Assembly: GCF_031085175.1 (NCBI RefSeq)
Contig: NZ_JAVHUY010000069.1
Coordinates: 1 to 40,694, forward strand
From: Phytohabitans maris
GTDB lineage: Bacteria; Actinomycetota; Actinomycetes; Mycobacteriales; Micromonosporaceae
Length of the DNA: 40,694 nucleotides
Direction: 5' to 3'
Notes under the pieces: model-generated
What the model was told of the DNA's origin: nothing
The model's input: the letters and a program-made list of their open reading frames with translations, nothing else
The model's database searches: none
Part shown: positions 14,408 through 23,339 of the stretch, piece after piece
Layout of the letters: each line of letters opens with the position of its first letter
Position numbering within the stretch: the first letter of the stretch is position 1
Translations under genes and position numbers: made by a program

Positions 14408-16084
14408 TCAGTGCGCGCCCGCACCGGTGAGGGAGCGCACCTCCAACTCGGCGTATTTCTGTTCGTCCGACTCCTTCGAGAGCAACGTGCCGATCCAGCC
14501 GCAGAGGAAACCGAACGGGATCGAGATGATGCCGGGGTTGCTCAGCGGGAACCACTGCCAGTCGGAGTTCTTGAACATCGAGGTCTCGGTTCCGGACACG
14601 ACCGGCGAGAAGAACACGAGTACGACAGCAGCGACCAGACCGCCGTAGATCGCCCAGGTGGCGCCCGAGGTGTTGAACCGCTTCCAGAAGAGGCTGTACA
14701 GGATGGCCGGCAGGTTGCCGGAGGCGGCGACCGCGAACGCCAGCGCGACCAGGAAGGCCACGTTGAGGCTCTGCGCGAACAGGGCCAGCACGATCGAGAC
14801 CGCGCCGATGGCGAACGCGGCGATCCGAGCCACGTTCACCTCCTGCTTCTCCGAGGTCTCGCCCTTCTTGATCACGTTGGCGTAGAAGTCGTGCGCGAGG
14901 CTCGACGACGACGCCAGGGTCAGGCCGGCCACCACCGCCAGGATCGTGGCGAAGGCGACCGCGGCGATGACGGCGAGCAGTACCGCCCCGCCCGTGTCGC
15001 CGCCGAGGAAGTCGACGCCGAGCGCCTCGGCCAGCTGCGGAGCCGCGGTGTTGCCGGCCGCGTTCTGCTCCCGGATGGCGTCGCCACCGACCAGCGCCGC
15101 CGCACCGAAGCCCAGGGCGAGGGTGAAGAGGTAGAAGGTGCCGATGATGCCGATCGCCCAGAGCACGCTCTTTCGGGCGGCCCGCGCGGTGGGCACCGTG
15201 TAGAAGCGGATCAGGATGTGCGGCAGGCCGGCCGTGCCCAGCACCAGCGCGATGCCGAGCGAGAAGAGGTCGACCTTGTTGTAGAAGGTCTGGGTGGCGT
15301 CACCCGCGACATCCTTGCCGTAGTAGAGGCCGGGCTGCAAGAACGCCTCGCCCTTGCCGGAGGCGTCGGAAGCGGCGCCGAGCAGCGAGGAGAGGTTGAA
15401 GTTGAACTTCGCCAGCACCAGCACGGTCATCAGCGCCGCGCCGCTCATGAGCAGGAACGCCTTGACGATCTGGACGTACGTGGTGCCCTTCATCCCGCCG
15501 ACCGTGACGTAGATGATCATCAGGGCGCCGACCAGGATGATCGTGGCGACCTTGGCGGCGTCCGCGTCCATGCCGAGGAAGGTCGTGCCGGGGCGGATGC
15601 CGAGCAGCAGCGCGACCAGCGCGCCGGCGCCGACCATCTGGGCGATCAGGTAGAAGATCGACACCGTGATCGTGGAGACCGCGGCCGCCGTACGCACCGG
15701 GCGCTGGCGCATCCGGAACGCGAGCACGTCGGCCATCGTGTACTTGCCCGAGTTGCGCAGCAGCTCCGCGACGAGCAGCAGCGCGACCAGCCACGCCACC
15801 AGGAAGCCGATCGAGTACAGGAAGCCGTCGTACCCGTACAGCGCGATGAGGCCGGCGATGCCGAGGAACGACGCGGCCGACATGTAGTCGCCGCCGATCG
15901 CCATGCCGTTCTGGAAGCCGGAGAACGACCGGCCGCCGGCGTAGAAGTCGGTCGCCGTCTTGGTCTGGCGGCTCGCCCACACCGTGATCGCGAGGGTGAT
16001 GGCCACGAAGATCAGGAAGAGCGTGATCGTGAGCGTACGGGCGGTGGTGTCACCGGCCTCGGCCGCGAGAACGGAGGGGTTCAC
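14408..16084 (-). CDS. actP: Sodium:solute symporter, acetate permease type
   Basis: 558 residues, about 13 membrane helices, solute:sodium symporter family. The order of segments matches ActP-type monocarboxylate permeases: DFYAGGRSFSGFQNGMAIGGDYMSAASFLG, then GYDGFLYSIGFLVAWLVALLL, ADVLAFRMRQRPVR, VGGMKGTTYVQIVKAFLL, GLPHILIRFYTVPTARAARKS and ASSSSLAHDFYANVI. It should import acetate or a similar short acid with sodium or protons. The GTG at 16084 overlaps the DUF485 stop codon by 4 nt (GTGA), fixing the start and the operon. Two CRP-like sites lie upstream of the pair. MctP-type pyruvate/propionate specificity cannot be excluded. Confidence 0.92.
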   Translation of the reverse strand: MNPSVLAAEAGDTTARTLTITLFLIFVAITLAITVWASRQTKTATDFYAGGRSFSGFQNGMAIGGDYMSAASFLGIAGLIALYGYDGFLYSIGFLVAWLVALLLVAELLRNSGKYTMADVLAFRMRQRPVRTAAAVSTITVSIFYLIAQMVGAGALVALLLGIRPGTTFLGMDADAAKVATIILVGALMIIYVTVGGMKGTTYVQIVKAFLLMSGAALMTVLVLAKFNFNLSSLLGAASDASGKGEAFLQPGLYYGKDVAGDATQTFYNKVDLFSLGIALVLGTAGLPHILIRFYTVPTARAARKSVLWAIGIIGTFYLFTLALGFGAAALVGGDAIREQNAAGNTAAPQLAEALGVDFLGGDTGGAVLLAVIAAVAFATILAVVAGLTLASSSSLAHDFYANVIKKGETSEKQEVNVARIAAFAIGAVSIVLALFAQSLNVAFLVALAFAVAASGNLPAILYSLFWKRFNTSGATWAIYGGLVAAVVLVFFSPVVSGTETSMFKNSDWQWFPLSNPGIISIPFGFLCGWIGTLLSKESDEQKYAELEVRSLTGAGAH

Positions 16085-16434
16085 TCGGCGTCTCCCTTCT
16101 CGCTGAGCTCGTGCGCGATCTTGTCCGCCAAGGGGTCGACCTGGCGGGACGCGAACCGGGAGTACAGCCACGCGATCAGGAACGTGGACACGAACTGGAG
16201 CAGGCCGAAGACGAGCGCCACGTTGATGTGGCCGACGACCTTGGTGTCCATGAAGCCGCGCGCGTAGGCGGACAGGATCACGTAGAGCGCGTACCAGAGA
16301 AAGAACGCCACGGTCATCGGAAAGATGAAGCCGCGCAGGGTCTTGCGCAGCCTTGAGAAGTCCTCCGACTGCTGTACGGCGACGTACCGCTCCTCGGACG
16401 CCGAGGCGGCGGGAGCGGGAGTATCCGTCGTCAT
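16081..16434 (-). CDS. DUF485 membrane protein, partner of the symporter
   Basis: 117 residues with two membrane helices (about FIFPMTVAFFLWYALYVILS and INVALVFGLLQFVSTFLIAW) and a cytosolic N-terminus. It matches the YjcH/DUF485 family, which accompanies ActP in many bacteria and is thought to support the permease; its molecular role is not settled. The ATG at 16434 follows GGTGGTGAA, and the frame upstream lacks family features. It is the first gene of the two-gene operon, translationally coupled to the symporter by GTGA. Confidence 0.9.
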   Translation of the reverse strand: MTTDTPAPAASASEERYVAVQQSEDFSRLRKTLRGFIFPMTVAFFLWYALYVILSAYARGFMDTKVVGHINVALVFGLLQFVSTFLIAWLYSRFASRQVDPLADKIAHELSEKGDAE

Positions 16435-16510
16435 GCGAAGTTCACCACCTTCACAGGCGTAGGCGGGTGTCGGCAGGACCGTAAGAAGGGCGGTACGGAT
16501 GGCGGAACCC

Positions 16511-16524
16511 GTGATCGCGATCAC
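16511..16524. promoter_or_regulatory. CRP-like operator, proximal (GTGA-N6-TCAC)
   Basis: GTGATCGCGATCAC is a perfect palindrome with the GTGA-N6-TCAC layout of CRP/FNR-family sites. It is centred about 83 bp upstream of the DUF485 ATG and roughly 35-40 bp upstream of a possible TACGGT -10 box (plus-strand 16478-16483), where an activator could contact RNA polymerase. Confidence 0.5.
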
Positions 16525-16563
16525 GGTCGTCGATTGCGCCGAACGGTTGTCTGCCTGCGCCGA

Positions 16564-16577
16564 GTGACGTGGATCAC
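16564..16577. promoter_or_regulatory. CRP-like operator, distal (GTGA-N6-TCAC)
   Basis: GTGACGTGGATCAC repeats the GTGA-N6-TCAC layout exactly 53 bp (about five helical turns) beyond the first site. It also lies 25 bp from the stop of the flavin reductase gene, which does not need it. Confidence 0.45.
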
Positions 16578-16601
16578 GCCGGTAACCGGTCGGGCCGGTG
16601 T

Positions 16602-17144
16602 CTAGCGCAGCTCCCGGTAGCGGCCCCGGAAGTGGATCAAGGGGGACTCGTCCGGCCCGACCTCGACCTGCTCGATCGTCGCCTCCACCAGCAGCCCCCA
16701 GCCGAACTCCCGCGCGCCGTCCAGCCGGCAGCCCACCCAGGTGCCGGCGTCGGCGGGGACCGGCCCGTACGGCGTCTCGGTCCAGCCGTCCCCGCGGAAG
16801 AGGCCGCCGGGCGCGGGCAGGATGCCGGCGAAGCGGTCGGCGAGCTGCTTGTGCGCGGCGGCCAGCGGCGCCACCGCGAACCGCCCGGCCGCGCTCGCCG
16901 CCGCCCAGAGGTCGGACTCGTCGTCGACGATGCCGAGCAGCCGGCCCGGCTCCCCACCGGCGACGACCGTGGACGAGACGGTGAGGCCGGCGGGACCCGG
17001 CGCGGTCCAGAGCGTCACGGTCGAGGCGAGGCGGCCGCGCAGCTGGCGTACGGGTGAGCGGGCCTGGCCGGGCGTCGCGAAGGGGTCGGTGCCGTGGATC
17101 CGCGCCCCAGGCTCGGGAAGGCTCACTGCCTCATCTTCGTTCAT
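16602..17144 (-). CDS. Flavin reductase-like FMN-binding protein
   Basis: 180 residues. It has the split-barrel fold of the flavin reductase domain: LRGRLASTVTLWTA, GLTVSSTVVAGGEPGRLLGIVDDESDLW, a central helix FAVAPLAAAHKQLADRFAG, then GTWVGCRLDGAREFGWGLLVEATIEQVEVG and a final IHFRGRYREL strand. Such proteins bind FMN and either supply reduced flavin to a monooxygenase or reduce small substrates. No monooxygenase is nearby, so the partner is unknown. The ATG at 17144 is divergent from the binding-protein gene, only 46 bp away. Confidence 0.8.
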   Translation of the reverse strand: MNEDEAVSLPEPGARIHGTDPFATPGQARSPVRQLRGRLASTVTLWTAPGPAGLTVSSTVVAGGEPGRLLGIVDDESDLWAAASAAGRFAVAPLAAAHKQLADRFAGILPAPGGLFRGDGWTETPYGPVPADAGTWVGCRLDGAREFGWGLLVEATIEQVEVGPDESPLIHFRGRYRELR

Positions 17145-17177
17145 GCCGCGTTACGACTCGCGTTAACCCCGTCCTCC

Positions 17178-17183
17178 TACCTT
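17178..17183 (+). promoter_or_regulatory. Probable -10 box of the binding-protein gene (TACCTT)
   Basis: TACCTT ends exactly 7 nt before the ATG at 17191 in the 46-bp divergent gap. This supports the ATG over the TTG at 17182, which overlaps the box. Confidence 0.45.
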
Positions 17184-17190
17184 GCCGGCC

Positions 17191-18225
17191 ATGAAGGCAG
17201 AGCGTCCGCCGGCCGTTAACGAACGGCGTCCGGCCAGGAAGGCAGCCCGTCCGGGCGCGAAGGCGAGGGTAGGGGCGTTGGTGCTGGTGGTGGCGCTCCT
17301 CGGAGGTTGCGGGTCGGAGCCGGCCGCCCTGCCGGTGGAGGAGAGCCTGCCCGCCCCGCGGCCGGTCGGCGTCAAGGATCCGGCGCCGGCGCCGAGCAGC
17401 TCGCCGGAGGTGGGCGGGTGTGATCCGCGGGCCAGCTACCGGCCGCGCGGTGACCTTCCGGCCCCGGGCGCCATGCCGGCCGGTACCACGATGGCGAAGA
17501 TCGCCGCCCGCGGACAGCTCGTCATCGGTGTCAGCCAGACCACCTATCTCTTCGGCTACCGCGACCCGTCGTCCGGCGAGATCGTCGGCGTCGACATCGA
17601 CATCGCCAGGGAGATCTCCCGCGCGCTGTTCGGCGCGCCCGACCGGATCCGGTTCCGGTCGATGGCCGCCGCCGAGCGGATTCCGGCGATCAAGGCGGGC
17701 GAGGTCGACATGATCATCCGGACCACGTCGATGAACTGCGAGCGATGGCGCGAGGTCGCCTTCTCCACCTCTTACTACGAGGCGAAGCAGCGGGTGCTCG
17801 TGCGGGGCGACTCGAAGGTGCGCGGCATCCAGGACCTCGGCGGCAAGAAGGTCTGCGCCGCGGAGGGCAGCTCCGACCTCGCCAACGTCGCCGCCTCGCC
17901 GGCCCGGCCGATCCCGGTCTCCGCCGTCGAGGTGCTCGACTGCCTGGTGCTGCTCCAGCAGGGGCAGGTCGAGGCGATCTCCAACGACGACGCCCAGCTC
18001 GCCGGCTTCGTCGCGCAGGACCCCACCACCCGGGTGGTCGGACCGGCGATCCGGGTCGAGCCGTACGGCATCATGATGTCGCAGTCCACTGTAGACCTGA
18101 TCCGGTTCGTGAACGGGGTGCTCGACCGGATGCGCGCCGACGGCCGCCTGGCCGCGATCTACCAGAAGTGGCTCACCCCGCTCGGCGACGTGCCCACGCC
18201 CCCGCCGGCCCGCTACCGCGACTGA
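17191..18225 (+). CDS. Solute-binding lipoprotein, polar amino-acid (glutamate) type
   Basis: 344 residues. A long basic n-region precedes a hydrophobic helix and a lipobox (LLGGC), so it is a lipid-anchored extracellular protein. A Pro-rich linker leads to a type-II periplasmic-binding domain: QLVIGVSQTTYLFGYRDPSSGEIVGVDIDIAREIS, FRSMAAAERIPAIKAGEVDMII, FSTSYYEAKQRVLV, KKVCAAEGSSD and YGIMMSQST. This matches the amino-acid (SBP_bac_3) family. No matching ABC permease or ATPase lies beside it; the ABC genes that follow are of the export type and on the other strand. It could pair with a distant transporter or act as a sensor subunit. Confidence 0.88.
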   Translation: MKAERPPAVNERRPARKAARPGAKARVGALVLVVALLGGCGSEPAALPVEESLPAPRPVGVKDPAPAPSSSPEVGGCDPRASYRPRGDLPAPGAMPAGTTMAKIAARGQLVIGVSQTTYLFGYRDPSSGEIVGVDIDIAREISRALFGAPDRIRFRSMAAAERIPAIKAGEVDMIIRTTSMNCERWREVAFSTSYYEAKQRVLVRGDSKVRGIQDLGGKKVCAAEGSSDLANVAASPARPIPVSAVEVLDCLVLLQQGQVEAISNDDAQLAGFVAQDPTTRVVGPAIRVEPYGIMMSQSTVDLIRFVNGVLDRMRADGRLAAIYQKWLTPLGDVPTPPPARYRD

Positions 18226-18227
18226 GG

Positions 18228-19862
18228 TCAGCGGTTTGGCGTCACCGCCTGGAGGAGCTCGGGCATCTGGCGGTCGAGCATGTCGCCGACCAGGTAGGTG
18301 CCGAGCCAGGCAGCGCCCGCGCCGTACGCTACGCCGGCCGGGGCGGCCAGCCACAGCCAGACCGGTGCGTCGCCGGCGAGCGCCGTGACCACCACGATCG
18401 GGATCGCCACCGCCGCCGCGCCGATCAGGCCGAGCATGCCGAGCAGGCTCTTCGCCACGCCCGAGCCGGTGTTGACGGCGAACGGGTTGGAGGTCTCGGG
18501 CAGCGCGTATGCGCCGTGCAGCGAGACGAAGAGGTTGACCGCCAGCCCCGAGCCGTACGCCGCACCGAGCGAGCCGAGCATCACGCCGATCCAGGCCGGC
18601 TCGCGCAGGAACGCGGCGACCATCGCGGCGATCCCGAGCAGCAGCGGCCCGAGGTACGTGGAAAACGCCGCCAGCCGCGCCCGCAGCTCCACCGCGCCCG
18701 GTACGCCGGCCACCACGTTCGCCGCGTACGCGCTCCCGTCGTACCCGAACTGGTTGGCGAGCGTGGCCGCGCCGAGCACCCCGACGAAGACCATGGTCAG
18801 GCTGACCACGACCGGCGAGGCGGCACCGGAGAGCCCGCCCGAGCCGATGTTGATCATCACGGGCATGACCACGCCGACTACCGCGAACGTGACCAGGCCG
18901 GCCCGCCGCCGCGCGTCCCGCCACCAGTAGCGGGCCTCCCGGGCGACCAGCGCGCCGTACCGGTTGCGGGGCAGCCAGGGCATGCGCCGCGGGAAGAGCT
19001 GGGCCACGGCCGAGGCGCCAGTGGGCGCGGCCTTCGCCGGCCCCGCGCTCTCCGCGCCGAGCATCGCGGACTCCATCGTCCGCGACCACCACCACAGCAG
19101 TGCGGCCACCGTCGCGGCGGTGATGAGCAGCTTCAGGGGTACGGTCCAGGCCCGCCCCTGCGCGACGTCGACCCCCATCGTGTACGGCGCCGCGAGCGGG
19201 GTCCAGCCGATCACGTGGGCCGGGCCGAGCAGCCGGTCCCAGTCCGCTTTCGACAGGAGGGCGGTCACGCCGATCTGCACCGGACCGAGCAGGGCGGCCA
19301 GGCAGGCGAGCAGGATCACCGCCAGGTCGCGTACCTTGCGGGACCGCAGCATCGTGGCGAACGCGCTGGTCACCGCCCGGCTGGCCGCCACGCAGAGGAC
19401 CAGCCCGGCGATCGTGCCGGCGGCCTGCGTGACCGCCGCTCCCCAGCCGCCGAGCAGCGCGGCCGCGATGACCAGGCCGCTGGTCGCGACCAGCGCGGCC
19501 AGTGCCGGGATGCCGACCATCGCGGCGGCCAGCAGTCCGGTGACGAGCGTGCGGCGGCGCAGCGGCAGCAGCGCGAACCGGGCCGGGTCGAGCGTCTCGT
19601 CCACACCGAAGAGGATCAGCGGCATGAGCACCCAGCCGACCACGAGCACCGCGCCGCCGAGCGCCGAGGCGAGTACGGCCGCGTCGAGGTCGTCGGTGAA
19701 GCCGGGCGCGGCGAGCAGGAGCAGGCCGGCGACCGACCACCACAGCCCGAACGCCAGGCCGACCAGAAACAGCGCGATCCGCCACCCCTTGCCACGCATG
19801 TTGTTGGCCATGACGCGCAGCTTGAGCCGGACGAAGAGCGCCACCGGCGGCTGACCGCTCAC
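18228..19862 (-). CDS. ABC transporter permease (ABC-2-like, export type)
   Basis: 544 residues with about 12 hydrophobic segments in two halves joined by a cytosolic stretch (about MESAMLGAESAGPAKAAPTG to YGALVAREARYWWRD). The arrangement fits a large integral-membrane subunit of an ABC exporter. The substrate is not evident. The start is a GTG at 19862, overlapping the ATPase stop by 4 nt (GTGA), so the two are translationally coupled. It ends 2 bp from the convergent binding-protein gene, without a visible terminator. Confidence 0.82.
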   Translation of the reverse strand: MSGQPPVALFVRLKLRVMANNMRGKGWRIALFLVGLAFGLWWSVAGLLLLAAPGFTDDLDAAVLASALGGAVLVVGWVLMPLILFGVDETLDPARFALLPLRRRTLVTGLLAAAMVGIPALAALVATSGLVIAAALLGGWGAAVTQAAGTIAGLVLCVAASRAVTSAFATMLRSRKVRDLAVILLACLAALLGPVQIGVTALLSKADWDRLLGPAHVIGWTPLAAPYTMGVDVAQGRAWTVPLKLLITAATVAALLWWWSRTMESAMLGAESAGPAKAAPTGASAVAQLFPRRMPWLPRNRYGALVAREARYWWRDARRRAGLVTFAVVGVVMPVMINIGSGGLSGAASPVVVSLTMVFVGVLGAATLANQFGYDGSAYAANVVAGVPGAVELRARLAAFSTYLGPLLLGIAAMVAAFLREPAWIGVMLGSLGAAYGSGLAVNLFVSLHGAYALPETSNPFAVNTGSGVAKSLLGMLGLIGAAAVAIPIVVVTALAGDAPVWLWLAAPAGVAYGAGAAWLGTYLVGDMLDRQMPELLQAVTPNR

Positions 19863-20620
19863 AGCCACGCCAGTTCCTCGCCGGTCGCCGTACGCCCGCC
19901 GACCACCTCGACGAACACGTCCTCCAGCGACCGGTCGCCGCGTACCTCGCCGAGCGTGCCGACCCGCTTGATCGTGCCCTGCGCCATGATCGCGACGTGC
20001 GTGCAGAGACGCTCCACGACCTCCATCACGTGGCTGGAGAAGATGACCGTGCCGCCGCCCGCCACGTACCGGTGCAGGATGTCCCGGATCAGCGCGCCGG
20101 ACACCGGGTCGACCGCCTCGAACGGCTCGTCCAGCACCAGCAGCCGGGGCGCGTGCAGCAGCGCGCAGGCCAGACCGATCTTCTTCTTCATGCCGGCCGA
20201 GTAGTCGACCACCAGCGTGCGGCCGGCGTCGGCGAGCGCGAGCACATCGAGCAGCTCGCGGGCCCGCTGGTCGACGACGGCGGGGTCCATGCCGCGGAGC
20301 AGCCCGTGGTACGCCAGCAGCTCCGGGCCGCTCAGCCGGTCGAAGAGCCGTACGCCGTCGGGGAGCACGCCGAGCAGCGCCTTGGCCCGCACCGGATCGG
20401 ACCACACGTCGTGCCCGAGCACCCACGCCGTACCCGCGTCCGGCCGCAGCAGCCCAACCGCCATCGAGAGCGTGGTGGTCTTGCCCGCGCCGTTCGGCCC
20501 GAGCAGCCCGAAGAACGAGCCGGCCGGCACGTCCAGGTCGATGCCGGCCACGGCGACCTTCGCGTCGAACCGCTTGACCATCCCCCGGACCGCCAGCGCG
20601 GCATGCTCACCAGTCGTCAC
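19859..20620 (-). CDS. ABC transporter ATP-binding protein
   Basis: 253 residues, one ABC ATPase domain. Walker A is GPNGAGKTTT, the Q-loop region lies around LGVLPDG, the signature is YSAGMKKKIGLA (a variant of LSGGQ), Walker B is RLLVLDEPF followed by EAVDP, and the switch His is in SSHVM. The signature variant with KKK is common in ATPases of ABC-2 exporters. It powers the permease encoded directly after it. The GTG at 20620 is the start; the frame upstream lacks ABC features and overlaps the next gene. Confidence 0.92.
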   Translation of the reverse strand: MTTGEHAALAVRGMVKRFDAKVAVAGIDLDVPAGSFFGLLGPNGAGKTTTLSMAVGLLRPDAGTAWVLGHDVWSDPVRAKALLGVLPDGVRLFDRLSGPELLAYHGLLRGMDPAVVDQRARELLDVLALADAGRTLVVDYSAGMKKKIGLACALLHAPRLLVLDEPFEAVDPVSGALIRDILHRYVAGGGTVIFSSHVMEVVERLCTHVAIMAQGTIKRVGTLGEVRGDRSLEDVFVEVVGGRTATGEELAWL

Positions 20621-20637
20621 CCGACCGACGGTAGCCG

Positions 20638-22233
20638 CTACCAGTGGATGCGCTGGGAACCGCACTCCGGCGACCAGGTGAGGGACGCGGCGGACTGCCC
20701 GTCGAGCGCGTGCCGGGCGCGGTCGGCGCCGATGTTCCAGCCCCGCCAGTCGTGATCCTCGGCCAGGTCGCGGGCCACGTCGCCGAGCGCGCAGGAGCGG
20801 AGCGTGGCCGGGAGCCGGTCCAGCGCGGGTACGGCGTCGGCGGAGAGCCCGGACAGGTACGCCAGGTCGATCCGGCCGGTGTCCTGGTAGCGGGCCACGT
20901 TGCGGTCGGCGATGAAGTGGTCCGGGTTGAGGATGGCCAGCCCGATCAGCGCCGCCACGCCGCTGCCGATCGCGGCCTGGGGGAGCCAGCCCGCGCGCAG
21001 CCGTACGCCGGCGGCCAGCACCATCACCAGCACCGAGCCGAGCCACAGCTCGCAGGCGCTGACCAGTACGCGCAGGCGGGTGAAGCCGTACGCCTCCTCG
21101 TACGTGTGCATCCGGAAGAGCGCGGACACCACGATGACCAGGCAGAGCGCGGCGAGGCCGCCGAGCAGCACCCGGACCAGCAGCCGGTCGCGCTTGGTGT
21201 CGCGCGGTGCCCAGCGGGCGGCCAGCGCCAGCACGCCGAGCGTCAGTGCGGTCACCACGAGGAGCTGCCAGAAGCCGCGCCGGGCGTACTCGGCGTAGGT
21301 GAGGCCCGCGGTACGCAGCACGTGACCGGCGCCGCCGAAGAGCACGGTGAGCTGCACGGCCACGAACGCGAGGAAGATCGCGTTGAGCGCGACCAGCGGG
21401 AGTGTCCACTCCAGACGGTGCAGGCGGGTCTTGGCCGGCCGCTCGAGCCCGGTGAGCCGGGGCGGCGCGGCGAGCAGGTACGCGCCGCCGAGCAGGCCCA
21501 GTGTCGCGAAGGCGAAGACGTACACCCAGCGGGCCAGCGTGGCGGCGCTGAACTCCGGGGTCACCCGGCCGGCTAGCTCGGCGAAGGCCGCGTCCGCCGA
21601 CGCGAAGAGGCCGCCGAAGACCAGGAGGAGCAGCACCGATACGCCGATGGTCGCCGCGGTCCGGGCGGACGGGCCGCCGCGCTGCCGGCGGGCCAGGATC
21701 GCCGTGCCGCGGGCGACCCAGGGCAGGCCGCGCAGGGCCGCCACCGGTACCGCCACCGACGTGACCGCCACCGCCGGGAGGCTGCGGCCGGCGGTGACCG
21801 CGAGCGAGGCGGTGACGGCGGCGGTGAGCAGGCAGAGGACGAAGAGCCAGCCGGCCGCCCGTACCGTGCCGACGCTGAGCAGCAGCACCGTCGCGACCGT
21901 CCACAGTGGTCGGATGGTGCCCGCCTCGACCACCGGCGGCACGGCCGGGCCCCGGCCGTTCGCGGTGGGGTGCGTGGCGGGGTGTGCCCAGCCGCGCAGC
22001 GACAGTGCCGTGAGCGCCGCCGCGCCGGCCAGCCCGGCGACCGCCCACCCGACGCCCGGCCGGTCCAGTGGCACGCTCGCGGCGGCCACCAGACCGGCCA
22101 TCCCCGTGGCGCCGAGCGCGACCGCGTCGGCGGGTCTGGACGGACCCGGCCAGCGGCGTTCGAGTGCTGTGGGCGGGCGTGGGCCATACACCGGCATGAA
22201 CGGGCGCATAGCGGGTGCGCTCTGTGCGGTCAT
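20638..22233 (-). CDS. DUF4173/DUF4153-type polytopic membrane protein
   Basis: 531 residues with roughly 12 membrane helices and a soluble C-terminal tail of about 100 residues ending in TWSPECGSQRIHW. The segment LTYAEYARRGFWQLLVV and the layout of helices match the DUF4173 family, whose function is unknown. The ATG at 22233 is preceded by GAGGAGGAACG, an excellent ribosome binding site. It sits between the two-component genes upstream and the ABC exporter genes downstream on the same strand, 17 bp from the ATPase start, so it likely belongs to that operon. Confidence 0.8.
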   Translation of the reverse strand: MTAQSAPAMRPFMPVYGPRPPTALERRWPGPSRPADAVALGATGMAGLVAAASVPLDRPGVGWAVAGLAGAAALTALSLRGWAHPATHPTANGRGPAVPPVVEAGTIRPLWTVATVLLLSVGTVRAAGWLFVLCLLTAAVTASLAVTAGRSLPAVAVTSVAVPVAALRGLPWVARGTAILARRQRGGPSARTAATIGVSVLLLLVFGGLFASADAAFAELAGRVTPEFSAATLARWVYVFAFATLGLLGGAYLLAAPPRLTGLERPAKTRLHRLEWTLPLVALNAIFLAFVAVQLTVLFGGAGHVLRTAGLTYAEYARRGFWQLLVVTALTLGVLALAARWAPRDTKRDRLLVRVLLGGLAALCLVIVVSALFRMHTYEEAYGFTRLRVLVSACELWLGSVLVMVLAAGVRLRAGWLPQAAIGSGVAALIGLAILNPDHFIADRNVARYQDTGRIDLAYLSGLSADAVPALDRLPATLRSCALGDVARDLAEDHDWRGWNIGADRARHALDGQSAASLTWSPECGSQRIHW

Positions 22234-22307
22234 CGTTCCTCCTCGGGGTTTTCTGGGCAGGGTCCACCGGCCCCGCGCGGTGCGCAAGGGCAGTCGCGTG
22301 CCGTAAA

Positions 22308-23339
22308 TCAGGCGGGCGTCGGGATGGTGACCCGGATGCGGCAGCCGCTCTTGGCCGCCGGCGGCGGGTCGAGCGCGGCGATCGTGCCACCGTGCAGCTC
22401 GACCACCCACCGGGCGATCGCCAGCCCGAGTCCGGTGCCCCCGTCAGTGCCGGCCCGCTCGCCCCGGGTAAACCGCTCGAAGACCCGGGCCCGCTGGTCG
22501 CGCGGGATGCCGTCGCCCTCGTCGAGCACCTCGAACCGGCAGTGGTCGGCCGCCGGCCGGGCGGTCACGAGCACCGTGCCGCCGGCCGGGCTGTGGCGGG
22601 CCGCGTTGTCGAGCAGGTTGGCGAAGACCTGCCGCAGCCGGTCGGGATCCGCCTGGACCGTGCCGGCCGCCTCGGGCACCCGTACCCGGAAGTCGACCTG
22701 GCGCCCGGCGCCGGCCGCGGTCACCGCGGCCTCCCGGACCACCTCGTCGAGGAAGTCGGCGATGTCGAGGTCGACCCGGTCGAGCGGCACCACGCCGGCG
22801 TCCAGCCGGGAGAGGTCGAGCAGCTCGGTGACGAGCCGGCCGAGGCGTTCGGACTGGGCCAGTGCGGTGCGCAGGGCGGCCGGGTTGGGCTGCGCGACGC
22901 CGTCGACCAGGTTTTCCAGCAGGCTCTGCAGGGCCGTGATGGGGGTACGCAGCTCGTGCGAGACGTTCGCGATCAGCTCCCGCCGCTGCCGGTCGGCGGC
23001 GGCCAGGTCGGCGGCCATCTGGTTGAACGCCCGGGCCAGCTCGCCCACCTCGTCGCGGGATGTGGCCCGCACCCGCCGCGTGTAGTCACCGCGGGCCATC
23101 GAGCGCGCCGCGGCGGTCATCTCCCGCAGCGGCGACGTCATGCCGTGCGCCAGGATCTGCGACGTCACCAGCGCGACGGCGATCGCGGTGAACGAGGTGC
23201 GGTAGGCGATCCACCCGATCCCCTGCCAAAACACCACGAGGCCGGCGAAACCCGAGGCGACCAGCAGGATGCCCAGCTTGAGCTTGATCGACCGTACCGG
23301 GTCGAGCGGCCGGGGAAGCAGGTCGAGCAAGGCCGTCAC
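22308..23339 (-). CDS. Membrane sensor histidine kinase (BaeS-like)
   Basis: 343 residues. There are two helices close together near the N-terminus (about 21-40 and 45-65) and almost no extracellular loop, so it senses within the membrane or a small ligand. A HAMP domain (about 65-118) follows, then HisKA with His128 in ANVSHELRTP and an HATPase domain with NLLDNAARHSPAG, DEGDGI and GTGLGLAIARW. It is the cognate kinase of the OmpR regulator upstream, whose stop codon overlaps its GTG start (GTGA). Downstream is the DUF4173/ABC block, its probable target operon. Confidence 0.93.
   Translation of the reverse strand: MTALLDLLPRPLDPVRSIKLKLGILLVASGFAGLVVFWQGIGWIAYRTSFTAIAVALVTSQILAHGMTSPLREMTAAARSMARGDYTRRVRATSRDEVGELARAFNQMAADLAAADRQRRELIANVSHELRTPITALQSLLENLVDGVAQPNPAALRTALAQSERLGRLVTELLDLSRLDAGVVPLDRVDLDIADFLDEVVREAAVTAAGAGRQVDFRVRVPEAAGTVQADPDRLRQVFANLLDNAARHSPAGGTVLVTARPAADHCRFEVLDEGDGIPRDQRARVFERFTRGERAGTDGGTGLGLAIARWVVELHGGTIAALDPPPAAKSGCRIRVTIPTPA

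Noticed and set aside
14267-16267. 666-residue plus-strand reading frame opposite the first symporter
   Set aside because: Highly charged low-complexity translation with no fold; the minus strand encodes an SSS symporter.
17131-19785. 884-residue minus-strand reading frame
   Set aside because: Shadow of the ABC permease and of the binding protein on the other strand.
17745-20204. 819-residue plus-strand reading frame
   Set aside because: Out-of-frame with the binding protein and antisense to the ABC genes; His/Arg/Gln-rich shadow.
20638-22390. Long N-terminal extension of the ABC ATPase frame
   Set aside because: The extension overlaps the DUF4173-type gene and has no ABC features; the GTG at 20620 gives a normal ATPase.
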